Assembly: GCA_902729315.2 (NCBI GenBank)
Contig: LR746278.1
Coordinates: 126,501-190,500 of the forward strand
Direction: 5' to 3'
Source of the DNA: Spirodela intermedia
Taxonomy: Eukaryota; Streptophyta; Magnoliopsida; Alismatales; Araceae
DNA: 64,000 nt
Part shown: positions 33,258 to 44,500 of the stretch, in pieces
Layout: each line of letters starts with the position of its first letter
Position numbering within the stretch: position 1 is the stretch's first letter
The notes under the pieces: generated by a model
Databases searched by the model: none
What the model saw: the letters and a program-made list of their open reading frames with translations, nothing else
Told to the model about the DNA's origin: nothing
Translations under genes and position numbers: made by a program

Positions 33258-34829
33258 GTGGAGGGCGGAGAGATCGGTGGGCGAGGAGAGGAGGCGGCAA
33301 AGCTCGATTACAATGGTGAAGTGGTGGTTTTACCCAGCAGGAGGGCAAGGGGAAGAGAGGAGGGGAGACATGGTGGACGCAGGGCGAAGCGTGGAGTTTG
33401 CCGCGGTGGTGGCGGCGGCGGTGGCGGCGGCGGCGGCGGGGATGATCATCCGTACGACTTCCTCGTCTGCGGCCCCCGGAACGTCTCCTTTCCTAACTGG
33501 CGGGACCTCTTCCGCTCCTCCTGGTAAATTATCGTCTCCCTCTTTTGATTTCTGCTCGTACAGGGGGAAAAAAGGTGAATTGGGAGGGCTAGGGTTCCTC
33601 GCGATCTCGTCGTGAGGTGAATTGGAAGAGCGTATGAGAAATCTGAGCACAACTCCCCCTCCTGTTTCTCTTCCCGGAAGATGAGCGAGCGGCATCTACA
33701 ACAGAGGACGGTCCCACTCGGGGGAAGTGGGGGGGAGGGGCTTCTTCCATCATCTCATCTTCAATCCGGGAAACCAGGAATTCGAGATCCGGCAAAAGTT
33801 TCCGCTCTCCTCTGACCAATTTCCTCTCGCATCGTCCGTGATTCTTGCAGGAAAGATCCGAACTATAAGAGGGTAGTGATCGCCTGCTTCATCCAGGCCG
33901 CGTACCTGCTGGAGATCGACCGGCAGGAGAAGAGGACGGGGGACGGCGCCCTTGCGCCGAAATGGTGGAAGCCCTTCAAGTACAAGCTCGCTCAGGCCCT
34001 GGTGGACGAACGGGACGGCTCCATCTACGGCGCCCTCTTCGAGTGGGATCTCGCCGCCGCCATCTCGGAGCTCATCGTCGCGAGGCCCGGCGGCGCCCCC
34101 CGCGCCGTCCTCGCCCTCCGGGGGACGCTGCTCACGAGCCCGACGATCAGGAGGGACCTGGAGGACGACCTTCGGTTCCTGGGCTGGGAGAGCCTCCGGG
34201 GCTCCACCAGGTACGGCGGCGCACTGGCGGCGCTCAAGTCCGCCGTGGAGAAGCACGGCGACGGCAACGTGTGGGTCGGCGGGCACTCCCTGGGCGCCGG
34301 CTTCGCGCTGCAGGTGGGCAAGGCGCTGGCCAAGCAGGGGGCCTTCGTGGAGTGCCACCTCTTCAACCCACCGTCCATCTCCCTGACTGCCGCCGTGAGG
34401 AACATCGGAGATACGGCGGCCATGGTCTGGAGGAGGATCACGTCTGCGCCACCGGTGAGCGGTGACGCTCCCTCTCCCTCAGCAGAGCTCAGTAGAAGCT
34501 GGGTGCCCCATTTGTACGTGAACCAGAGCGACTACATCTGCTGCCTCTACACCAAGTTCTCCAGGAGCAACGGCGACCTCGGGGACGACCTTGGTCGGAC
34601 GATCATAGCAGAGGATCCTGGTGGGTCTGCGGCGACGAGGCTCTTCGTCGCTTCCAAGGGCCCGAAGAGGTTTCTCGAGGCGCACGGGTTGCAGCAGTGG
34701 TGGTCCGACGACATTGAGCTCCAGCAGGCTCTCGACCATAGCAGGCTCATCAACAGGCAGCTCAGATCGCTCTACACTCTTCCCCAGCCCCCGCCGCAGC
34801 CGACCCCGCAGACTCCCGGCAGCATCTGA
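33258..34829 (+). CDS. Class-3 lipase-like alpha/beta hydrolase
   Basis: A plant alpha/beta hydrolase of the class-3 lipase type; substrate unknown. Two exons: up to 33523, then 33851-34829 (TCC TG|GTAAAT ... CAG|G). Exon 1 carries the family N-terminus (YDFLVCGPRNVSFPNWRDLF). Exon 2 carries ACFIQAAYLLEIDRQEKR, LALRGTL and the nucleophile elbow GHSLG (Ser235 if counted from 33258), then FNPPS. The region beyond has the usual VPHLYVNQSDYICC segment. The conserved frame of exon 1 has no ATG: codon 33258 is GTG, and the ATGs at 33313, 33370 and 33442 are in another frame. A one-base loss in the GGC-rich tract (about 33405-33440), a sequencing error, or an unseen upstream exon would explain this. 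The 5' boundary given here is therefore only the open-frame limit. Confidence 0.85.
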
Positions 34830-35053
34830 AATCTCTTACTTTCTCCATGCACTACAGAAGGTGGATCACTCACTCTCGATGTCTCCCGACTGCAGATGCA
34901 CAATAAAAACCACCTCTTTATTGCTCGAACGAGATTCAACTAGATCACAGCGAACTGTACGATCGGCGTTCTTGTTTCTGTCAGAGGGAAAGAAGCATGC
35001 GCAAGGAGTCCGAGAAGGCACATCATCGGAAGACGACAGAGGGGCCTCTGGAT
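34830..35053. other. Convergent 3' spacer
   Basis: Short gap between the stop codons of the lipase-like and SDR genes. No gene is seen. Confidence 0.6.
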
Positions 35054-36395
35054 TCAGCGTTGCTTGATGGAGCTGAAGAGCTCCGCGAGAGAACGCTCGG
35101 GTGCTTCTCTGCGAGCGACGATCTCGACGACCTTGAAGGAGGACTCGGGGTATAGCAGAGCTCCCACTGCAACTTCCGCCACCTGCTCTCTCGATATCGA
35201 GCCTTCAAACAGAGTATCCTGAACAGGTGGGCGGCAAGAACAGGATCAGAATTGAATAGCGTAGTTGACTTGTGGAGAGGGGGTGGGTGGGTAGGTTGCT
35301 ACCTCCGGCTCCATAACCAGGTTTCCGCTTGGAGGGTCCTCTCTCAGGCCGCCGGGTCTTACGATGGTGTAGTTGATTCCAGATCTCCGGATGAATTTCT
35401 CTGCCTGCAGCTTGGCCACCAGAGTGAGCCCAAACACATTTAGGACGATGTAGGCTGGATTGAGTATCTGCCCCATGGCGGCCCCGTTGACCAATAACGA
35501 GCTGACCAGGATGAAGCGGTCCACCCCTTTTTTCCGGCATGCCTCCACGAGGTTTACTGTCCCAAAGTTGTCGACCTTGCAGAGCGAGAGATGGGTCAAG
35601 GTCAGTGACTGGGATCATCATCATCACATCCGCTGACCCGTTGATTCGGAAGAAGAAGAAGAAGCTCGCTGACTGACCTTCCAGGGGGCAAAGAGGTCCC
35701 ATGAGAAGCGAAATCCCGTGGCGCATACCACGGCATCGGCGTCGCCAATGGCTTCCGCGAGCGTCTCCGGGGGCTCGGTGACGTCAGCCCTAACCTGCGC
35801 ACAAACAGAGGCTGAGATTGACACCAGCGGGACAGATTTTCCACCCTACAGAGCGAAGCCTGCCTGGTTCAGACTCACAATCTCGACATTGGAGCTCGAG
35901 GGAAGGCTGCTCCGCGCGCGGCCCACGTCGACGGCGCCGGCGCGGACCTCGAACCCCTTGGCAAGGAGCTGCTCGACCACGCGCCGGCCCGTTCTCCCCG
36001 TGGCGCCGGCGACGAAGACCTTCTTGAACCCCTCGGCGGCGCCGCCGCCTTCCTCCGCCGGGGACTTCTCCACCTCCTCCGCTATCTCTGCGCCCGAGCC
36101 CTCCATCTGCGGGTGGAGGTGAAAGAGATCAGGGTTTGCGGGGGGGAGAAATCGAGGGAAGTGAAGTTCCTACCTTGGGGGAAGAAGAAGAAGAAACCCC
36201 CACGGATATCCTGGAGATAGAAATTGCGGGAGGAGGCGGGGGAGGAGGGGAAAACAGTTTCAACAGTCCGACGGAGCTGGCGGAGGAGAGGAACGCCGGG
36301 GGTTTCAAGGAGGAAGAAGAAGAAGAAGAGCTGCGGACGGAAACCCTATTCCGAGCCGAACGGGGAACGAGAGCAGAAGCGGCGGCGGCTGCCAT
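35054..36395 (-). CDS. Plastid-targeted NAD(P)-binding Rossmann protein (At2g34460-like)
   Basis: An atypical short-chain dehydrogenase/reductase related to the NAD(P)-binding part of Tic62; the exact reaction is not established. Five exons: 36395-36174, 36106-35879, 35794-35678, 35575-35303 and 35218-35054; 334 residues, all joins in phase. Exon 1 is a Ser/Ala-rich transit peptide (MAAAAASALVPRSARNRV). The dinucleotide motif is FVAGATGRTG (GATGRTG at 108-114). Later motifs are ADAVVCATGF, PWKVDNFGTVNLVEACRK, FILVSSLLVNGAAMGQ, LQAEKFIRRSGINYTIVRPGGL and VVEIVAR, all typical of this plant family. The ATG at 36395 is preferred over an upstream in-frame ATG at 36497 because it gives a compact transit peptide. 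The gene is divergent from STN7. Confidence 0.94.
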
Positions 36396-36855
36396 GGACT
36401 GGTGGCGTGCGGAGGAATGGGTGGCTTGGGTTTTGATGATGGCGCCAAGGAGACGACGATGGAGACGAGGAAGCGATTCCCAGAGTGCCGCTTCCAAACG
36501 GATTCGAGAGAATCCGAAAATTTCCCCCCTGTCCTCTTCTGCATCCGTTTATTTGTGGTGGGTGGAACGCCGGAGCCCCCCCGCCTCCCGTGCCACGTGT
36601 CATGGTGGACTCGGCGGCGCTGCCGTCCACTCTCCGCCACACGCGAGCGGCGGAGCGGCGGACGAATAAAAATTCTAAAAGCTTGGATCTTGATTTTTTT
36701 CTGCGGCTTTAAGATATCGGGAGCGGAAGAGGAGGAGGCGCAACAAAAGAGGAGAAAAATCCGGACAGACAGAGAGAGGAAGAGGGTGGAGGTGGAGCAG
36801 GAATTATCGAACGAACGAGGAATAACGGGCAGGGCCAGTGCCACGGCCAGCGGCA
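36396..36855. promoter_or_regulatory. 460-bp divergent promoter, plastid SDR gene and STN7
   Basis: The start codons of two plastid-protein genes face apart over 460 bp, so the promoter is likely shared. A CACGTGTCA element lies at 36594-36602 and may serve both sides; ACGT cores of this kind often occur in light- and ABA-regulated plant promoters. No clear TATA box is seen near either gene. Confidence 0.65.
36594..36602. promoter_or_regulatory. G-box/ABRE-like element CACGTGTCA
   Basis: An ACGT-core motif near the middle of the divergent promoter; function is inferred from motif match only. Confidence 0.45.
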
Positions 36856-39800
36856 ATGGCGGGGGCGGCGATTGGCAGCGCGGGGGTGGCGGGCTTTCTC
36901 AGGTCCCCCTTCCTGGTGGGCGGCGCCGCCGTTGAGTACAGCCAGCATCTGGGGTCGGCGGCGGCCCCCGCCGCCAGGTGCAGGAGGAGGAGCAGGAACG
37001 CGGCGGCGGGCGGCGTCAGGGCTTCTCTGCTGGGAGAATGCGCGGGGATGATCAGCGGGATCGTCGATCACCATCGAGAGCTCTTCCTGGGGGTCGGTGT
37101 GGGCCTGCCCTGCACGGTGATGGAGTGCGGGGACATCATCTACCGGAGCAGCCTCCCCCGGCCGAGCGGGCTCACCCTCACGGCCCCCGGCGTGGCCCTC
37201 GCCCTCGCCACTGTCTCCTACCTCTGGGCCACCCCGGGAGTGGCCCCCGGCTTCTTCGACATGTTCGTGCTCGCCTTCGTCGAGCGCCTCTTCCGCCCCA
37301 CCTTCCGCAAGGTCGGAATATCTCTCACCAATGGGTTGAAGAAGAAGAGCTTCGGCCAGTGCGCTTCCTGAGGAGCGAGTTTCTCACCGTGGGGTTTTGT
37401 TCCTCGATCAGGAGGATTTCACGCTGGGGAAGAAGCTCGGGGAGGGCGCCTTTGGGATCGTCTACAAGGTTTCGGCGGATAACTCCGACAAGCCCTCCAT
37501 GGTAAATCCATACATATACTCACTTTTGGCTGCCCCCACCCACCGTCGTTGCACTGTGTGGTTCTTCCAGCTCCCTTACGTTCCTCGAAAGAAAAATACA
37601 CTTCGGTTATCCATCCTACTGTGAATGCCCTCCTCGCGTGGAGATGGCCGACGGCTAGCTTAGGAGCTCCGCGATTTGTCGATTCTCATCGGAGGGAATG
37701 GGGGCGTATCAGTTTCCTCTCTCCCCTTCTTCTGCATCTCTCTAGTGGCGGTAGCGGCTGAGCAGGAAGCCGGGCGAACTACTTCGTTTTTGGCATTGAC
37801 AGCGTTCGTCTTTGATTGCTGAAGCAAGGTGACCTGGTCTTGAAGAAGGCCACCGAATATGGCGCGGTGGAGATCTGGATGAACGAGCGAGTGAGGAGGG
37901 CGTGCGCCGGCAGCTGTCCGGACTTCGTCTATGGCTTCCTCGAGGTGTTCCTCTCTCTCTCTCTCTCTCTCTCATCCTTGTGATGTGTTATCTGTTTTCA
38001 AGGTGCTGACTGGATTGGTATCATTTTCTAGACCTCCAAGGTGAAGGGCGGTGACGAGTACTGGCTCATATGGCAGTACGAGGGGGAGGCGACCCTCGCG
38101 GACCTCCTCCTCAGCAAGGAATTCCCCTACAATGTCAGTCTTCGCTGTCAATCCCGCGACTGCCGACTTTTATCCTTCCATTGGATTCATTCTTGCAACT
38201 CGCCATTACAGCAAGATGGAGTTTTGGGAAGAAAAATGACCTCGCCATTACAAACCCACCCATTAATTGCTCTAATTTCTCTAGATTTCTGTTGGATCCA
38301 TCTGCGAAAATTCTGTTTTTCTCTGCACGCATGTTCTTCCGGTCTTATCCTGAGAGAGATGCCTGCTCCCGTGAAAGCAGCTTCCTGGTTGCAAGAGTGG
38401 GAGGCTGAGCAGCCGGGTTGATGGTGCCCATACGATTGGGCTCGCGTGAATCTTGACCATTTTTTTTGTGGATTTTTTTTTTTCCTTTTCTGCGTGGACT
38501 TCTGATCGTTCCTCGAAGGCAGACCAGGGGTATTCAGTTCCTGTTGGGACCTCCCCCCCTTTCCCTTTCCCTGTCTGATGCTAGCACGAATTGACGAGGA
38601 AATGGATGATCTAGGTGGAGACGATGATCCTCGGGGAGGTCCAGAACAAGCCCAAGGGACTGGACAGGGAGAACAAGATCATTCAGACGATCATGAGGCA
38701 GCTCCTCTTTGCCCTGGACGGACTGCACTCCACCGGAATCGTGCATAGAGATATCAAGCCCCAGAACGTCATCTTCTCCGAGGGTAAGCCCACCCCCAGT
38801 GACGCTCCCATGGAAGCTCTTTTTTATCTGTCGTAAGCTCCCGCGTCCTCAGGAACCCGCACCTTCAAGATCATCGACCTCGGCGCCGCGGCAGATCTGC
38901 GAGTCGGCATCAATTATATCCCCAAGGAGTTCCTTCTTGATCCCAGGTAATGATCTCCTTTCTCGCCCAGAGACCTATCTTTTCTGTATGTAGCCCACAA
39001 ATATCTATCTACCCTTCTTCCATGCGAAGAACACCACATCCGTCGCCAAGAACAATTTGTTTAGGCCGTCCAACCTTAATTGCAGCCGCCTGTTAAGTTT
39101 TTCTCGTTGAATTCCATGGACGCTGCGACTGACCCACATGGAAAGCTAGAGACTTTGAGAAGGTAGGAGCCTCTCTCTGGCTTGGGCTTGGGATTGGATT
39201 GACCCATCTCCCATTTGCAGGTATGCGGCGCCGGAGCAGTACATCATGAGCACCCAGACCCCGTCGGCTCCTTCCGCTCCGGTGGCTGCTGCACTGTCCC
39301 CCGTCCTATGGCAGGTTGGCTGCCTGTTGATACGCGCACAGAGAGAGAGAGAGAGAGAGAGAGCTATTGCTTTCTGTCTCTGACTGACATGGGTCTTGAT
39401 TGATTGCCTCGGCAGATGAATCTGCCCGACAGATTCGACATCTACAGCCTGGGACTGATATTCCTGCAGATGGTAGGCGGCGGTCCGGCCGACAGATGGC
39501 TGGCTGAGCTGAGCTGAGCTGAGCTGAGCTTTTGATCATATCGTTTAGCAGATACAGATTTTTAAGGCGCGGCGAAGCCTTTTGCTGACCTGACTGCTGC
39601 TGTTTTTTTTTCCGGTTTTTGTTTTGGCAAACAGGCCGTTCCTTCCCTGCGATCGGATAGCGCCCTGATACAATTCAACAGGCAGCTAAAGCGGTGCGAC
39701 TACGACCTGAACGCCTGGCGTGCCGCGGCGGAAGCTCGTGCCGGCCCGGACCTGCGGCGGGGGTTGGAGCTGCTGGACCTGGACGGGGGGATCGGCTGGG

Positions 39801-40329
39801 AGCTACTGACGTCGATGGTCCGCTACAGGGCGCGGCAGAGGACGAGCGCCAAGGGGGCCCTGGCCCACCCCTACTTCAAGAGGGAGGGGCTCCTGGGCCT
39901 CTCCTTCATGCAGAGCCTCAGGCTGCAGCTCTTCCGTGCCACCCAGAAGGACTACAGCGAGGCCGCCAAGTGGATCATCGCCCTTATGGCCAGGTCCGGC
40001 ACCGAGAAAGAAGGCGGCTTCACCGAAGCCCAGCTGCAGGACCTCAGAGTCAGTCAACCTAACCCGCTTTGCCCATTTATTACTACCTACTACTACTACT
40101 ACTCTCCGATCCGATCATCCATCCCCCGCCATTCACTCGTCCATCTTTCTGTCGGATGTGTCGCCTGCAGGAGATTGCGCCGCGGAAGGGCTCGGCACAG
40201 AGGAACGTGCTAGCCTCGGTGCTCCGCCTCCAGAGGAAGATCTTGAAGACGCTGAACGAGAGCATGGACGAGCTGAATAGGCAGAGGAAGAACGTGTGGT
40301 GGAGCAGGTGGATCCCCAGGCAAGAATGA
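36856..40329 (+). CDS. STN7: Thylakoid Ser/Thr kinase STN7 (state transitions)
   Basis: STN7 phosphorylates light-harvesting complex II when the plastoquinone pool is reduced, causing state transitions. Exons: 36856-37311, 37412-37501, 37825-37944, 38032-38133, 38615-38783, 38853-38946, 39221-39314, 39416-39472, 39635-40048 and 40171-40329; 584 residues. After a transit peptide the lumenal redox motif CTVMEC (Cys86 and Cys91) is present, followed by a membrane segment (about 107-145). The kinase has [13 protein letters not shown] (about 160-171), [10 protein letters not shown] (Lys189), HRD (300-302), DLG (321-323, the normal STN7 variant of DFG) and [20 protein letters not shown]. The third exon uses an AAG acceptor at 37824, which keeps the frame (QGDLVLKK); the CAAG acceptor four bases later would not. 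Exons 4 to 10 align closely with Arabidopsis STN7. The C-terminus ends [10 protein letters not shown]. Confidence 0.97.
39504..39530 (+). repeat. (GAGCT)n tandem repeat in an STN7 intron
   Basis: Five tandem GAGCT units in the intron between exons 8 and 9. Confidence 0.85.
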
Positions 40330-40696
40330 GAGTCGTGGATGAGAGGGAGCAGAGCCCCCCCCTCCCCGCCGGCCTGCCTGTAAATTTTCGCCCGGTGGCC
40401 CATCCCCACCCCCGCCTGCGAATGTACTTACACTGTATATAGTGATGAAACATCGTCTGCTGCTGTCCCCCCCCCCCGTTCGTCCCACAAAGAAAGCTTC
40501 TTCTTTTTCTTGACTTTTTTTTGCACCACTATTTTCCACGCCGCAATCACTAGCAGAAGAAGAGTTTGTGTGCTGGGTTTTCTTTACAACTCGGATGATG
40601 CATGCGGGGAGGCTGGCCGCTTTCTGCGCGCGTATGTGAGCGTGGTGATGTTGTTGCAGCAGTTGCAGCCAATAATAGAATGGAGGAGAAGCGCAC
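40330..40696. other. Convergent spacer
   Basis: About 370 bp between the stop codons of STN7 and the ANTH gene. It must hold both 3' untranslated regions. A poly-C run lies near 40468. No gene is seen. Confidence 0.6.
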
Positions 40697-41565
40697 CTAG
40701 ATCAGCCCGGTGCTCCCAAAAGGATTCGGATTGGCCTGCGGGGGATGGTGGGGGAAAGGCCCGAACCCGGCGTCGCCAAAGGGGTTCGAAGAGGCCCCGT
40801 AGTTCATCAGCGGTTGGTACGCCGGCTGAAGGAAGGGGTTCGCCTGCGGCATCATCGGCATTGGCTGCTGCTGGTGCTGGGCCATGAGCGCCATCTGCAC
40901 GCCGGCTGGGGCGGGGACCTGGCCGGACGCAGAAAATGGGTCCGGCGCCACCGCCGTCATGAAGGGATTCGGCGGCGGCCGGCCGTAGACGGGCTGCTGC
41001 GGCATGTAGGCCGCATGGTCGTATAGGCTGTCCAGAGTGAGTTTGTCCAATCCGCCGGCCTGCCATGCCATGGATTCAAACAACAATGTGGAAGCAGGTG
41101 AGAACCAATGAGCAAAGTCAGCCTAGGATGGCACTAAATCATTATAATACAAGAAGCGGACTTCTGGGTGGGTTTTGGGGAAGAAAGCAACGGAGAAGAA
41201 GAAGAAGAAGAAGAAGAAGAAGAAACGACGGTATGATGACTTGAATGTGATGAGTAGACAGACCAGTTGGCTCTCAACTGCAGGCAAGCTACTGCTGCTG
41301 GGCGTGGTGACCAGGGCGAGCTCCCACCCTGTGGGATCCAGCCCTTTCTCTCCCCTCAGACTGGTATCATTGGCGCTGGTAGTGCCTGCCGATATTTCCA
41401 AGGGATAGAGTCCATTAAGCGAAGTAAGGAAGAGAATACATATGGTCCCAGAAGAATTGAAAAAAAGAAGAATCAGCGGTGAACTACCAGATGGAACAAT
41501 TGCAAGAGCCAGGGCGTTAGTCTCCTCTATTGAGGAAGCATCCGGGTGGAATTCATGCAGGCCCT

Positions 41566-41596
<31 letters not shown>

Positions 41597-44500
41597 CATT
41601 TATATCCTCTCAACGCATAGTAGACAGAAAAGCAAAAGTACTTGCCGATTTTAGGACTAACCAGAAGATCATTTTCTTCCGGCTTCGGAGGAGAAACAGC
41701 CACAACTTCACCCTCCGCCGTCGCAGGGACGGGCTTATCAACGTGTCGATCTGTTGTATCCTCCGCGGGTGGTGGCGCCTCCTCAGGTTTATATGTCAGA
41801 AGAAGCCTCTCTGGGAATTCCTGAATCAGAGTAGATTATCGACACTTATCTTCTGCAAATATATCCCGGTTATTCGTAAAAAATAAAGGTAATATATTGT
41901 TAGTACCACAGGACCTGGCAATCGTTGCCGTTTTCAGAATGAAATCCTGATGGGATTTTACCAGTGGAAATGATGGCTTTTGAAACAGAAGTCGTCTAAA
42001 TAGTAATAAAATCGTAAGAACAAGAAGTCTATGAGATTACTAATGAAGTCTTCATCTGGTAGACCTATAATAGCATAAAGCTTAAAATAGGTCAATCAGC
42101 ATCGGTCAACTATAATATCCTCCGAAACAAACACGATCCATATATTGTTTCCCATGATAAATAATAAAGACAAATAGTAAGGTGATATCCAATTAATAAT
42201 AAAAGATCATACAATGCGGCAACTTGCCAGCCATTATGTTCCAGCTCATCCGCTTTAACCGTAGTAAATATAACCAGAAACACACGTCCCTTCAATCCTC
42301 CACATCGGCTAACAGATTGAGATTATGATGATTACGACTGTTTCCAGGTACTAGATATTCTTGGGAATAGCGTGATATGAAGACTCAACTTCAGGGTGAC
42401 CAACGATCCATAAAGATGCCCACATCCACGTAAATATCTCTAATATCCAATTCTCAGAATTGCCTGTATCTTCTTCCAATTGTGTCACTGGCCAAAACCA
42501 CCTTAAAACATATGCTGAATGACAAACGAAAAAACGTGGGGCGAATCCGAAAGTTCAGCCTGATACTCCATTTTCATCAATGATGCATCACCAGCATCAG
42601 TACGAGCCTTGTGATCCATCATTACCCACCTAATAATCGGAAGGATGTCACCAAACTAGGATGCCTAATTCTTATTTAAATAGGCTCAACTATCTCAATA
42701 ATTATAAGAAAGCCCCAAACATCAAACCCAAGACATTGCCATATATTTTGGGCTTTTGCCGAGTCACTTATGGTTGAACTGCACTCCATTTTTGAGCTAT
42801 AGTGTTCCGTGTTTTAATGTCTGGTCACTTTTCCCAATAGGATTCATCAATATTTATTGTATAAAACCATAATCATAGACGAATTCTATTTTGTTCATAG
42901 TCAACCTTTGCAAGACCAGATCAACCTGAAATAAGCCGATTTGAGTTTGATTGGTCGACTTCTGCCCAATTGTTCTGCAATCAGTTCAAAATGATTATGA
43001 GGTCGTCTATGATATCATCAACAGCAGCAATAACCTGTGCAGGCAAGATCTCAGGAGTTGCCAGATCTTTTACTGCAACGATATTTGAGATATCATGCAA
43101 AGAACAACATCCACCAATTTGAAACGTTCCCAGTTTTCCAAATCCAATCTCTTGGACTAACCGGGATCATCAGCTGATATCGGAGAAAAGGGACAAACCC
43201 AGAAAAAATATTAAAATGCAGCGTTTTATAAAATTGTCAGAATAGTGGTAAATATTGTAATTAAAGAGGACAACTGTTGAGGTTTCACAGCCTTGTCCTC
43301 CACCTCATCTGCTCTCCTAGCTGCAGGGTGCAGCCTACTATTACTCTTCTTTCAAACATCAATGTGTCTTACAGAGGGCCAGATACAGATCGGAATTAAC
43401 CAAAACTAGCCCATACCCCAACAATAGTCCAGAAGGCCTACAGAGAAATAATATAGGGATGAGACCAGAGGCCCCGTAGACCAGAACTAGATGCAAACAT
43501 AAGTTGAACTTCATGAGACACACGATGCATATAATTCATTCACCTAGAACAATGGGGCAAGATTCCTCATCAAAATCGGACCAACTAAACTATGGAGACC
43601 TTACAATAAAAGCAAAAAAACAATACCTAAAACTGCAGGAAGACTTTTAATTCTAATTTGCCCTGCATAAAAATCTGCTTTCGTCACCCAGCTATGTAAT
43701 AATAGCCTTTGCAAAAACATGAAATATCATATCTTCGATTGGACATCAAGATATTTCAGGCCTTTCTATGACCATTCAGGACTAATCACCTCAACATAAT
43801 TACCCCTTAAAGAACTTGTTATTTTAGATTGTTCCGCAGCACCAGATCCGACAAAGTACATTACCGCAATGTAACAATATGTTCAAAATTGCATTAATCT
43901 AGCATCTGCCTTGTTTTTCACCAGGGTTCTCACATATAAATATGGGATGAGATATGCACGGGCTATCGAAATGCCAATAAAAAAAATGACAAGAAGTCCC
44001 ACAGTTATCATTAATTATAAATTGATCAAACAACAGTAACTGTGATAGACGTCCACGGCCACTGAAACTGTGTATTCTATACGGAATAAGATAATTATAA
44101 AAACATAAGAACACGAAAATAATTACCAATGGTTCTCTTGAAATAGAAACCACCCGAGGGGCCTCTCTTACGTATTCCTCCACTGTTACCACAAACGACA
44201 ATGGAAGCTGAAAATGATGAAACGGTTCAATGGATCAATGATCACGGGTGAAATTTACCCAAACATAATGAATTAGAGGTATAATATCTTACGTCTTTTA
44301 GATCTGGAAACTGAAAATTACGAGCAAGTTCCAATCCCCTACAAACTTCATAGAAATTAGAGAGGCTCCCAGTCTGCAAATGTAAGAAAAAACCATCAAA
44401 CATATACTTTAGTATCGAAGGACTCGTCAGGGCCATCTTTAGACAGTATACTCAGTATAACTTTTTCTTGAGCAGATAACTCAGAAGCTACAGGGGCATT

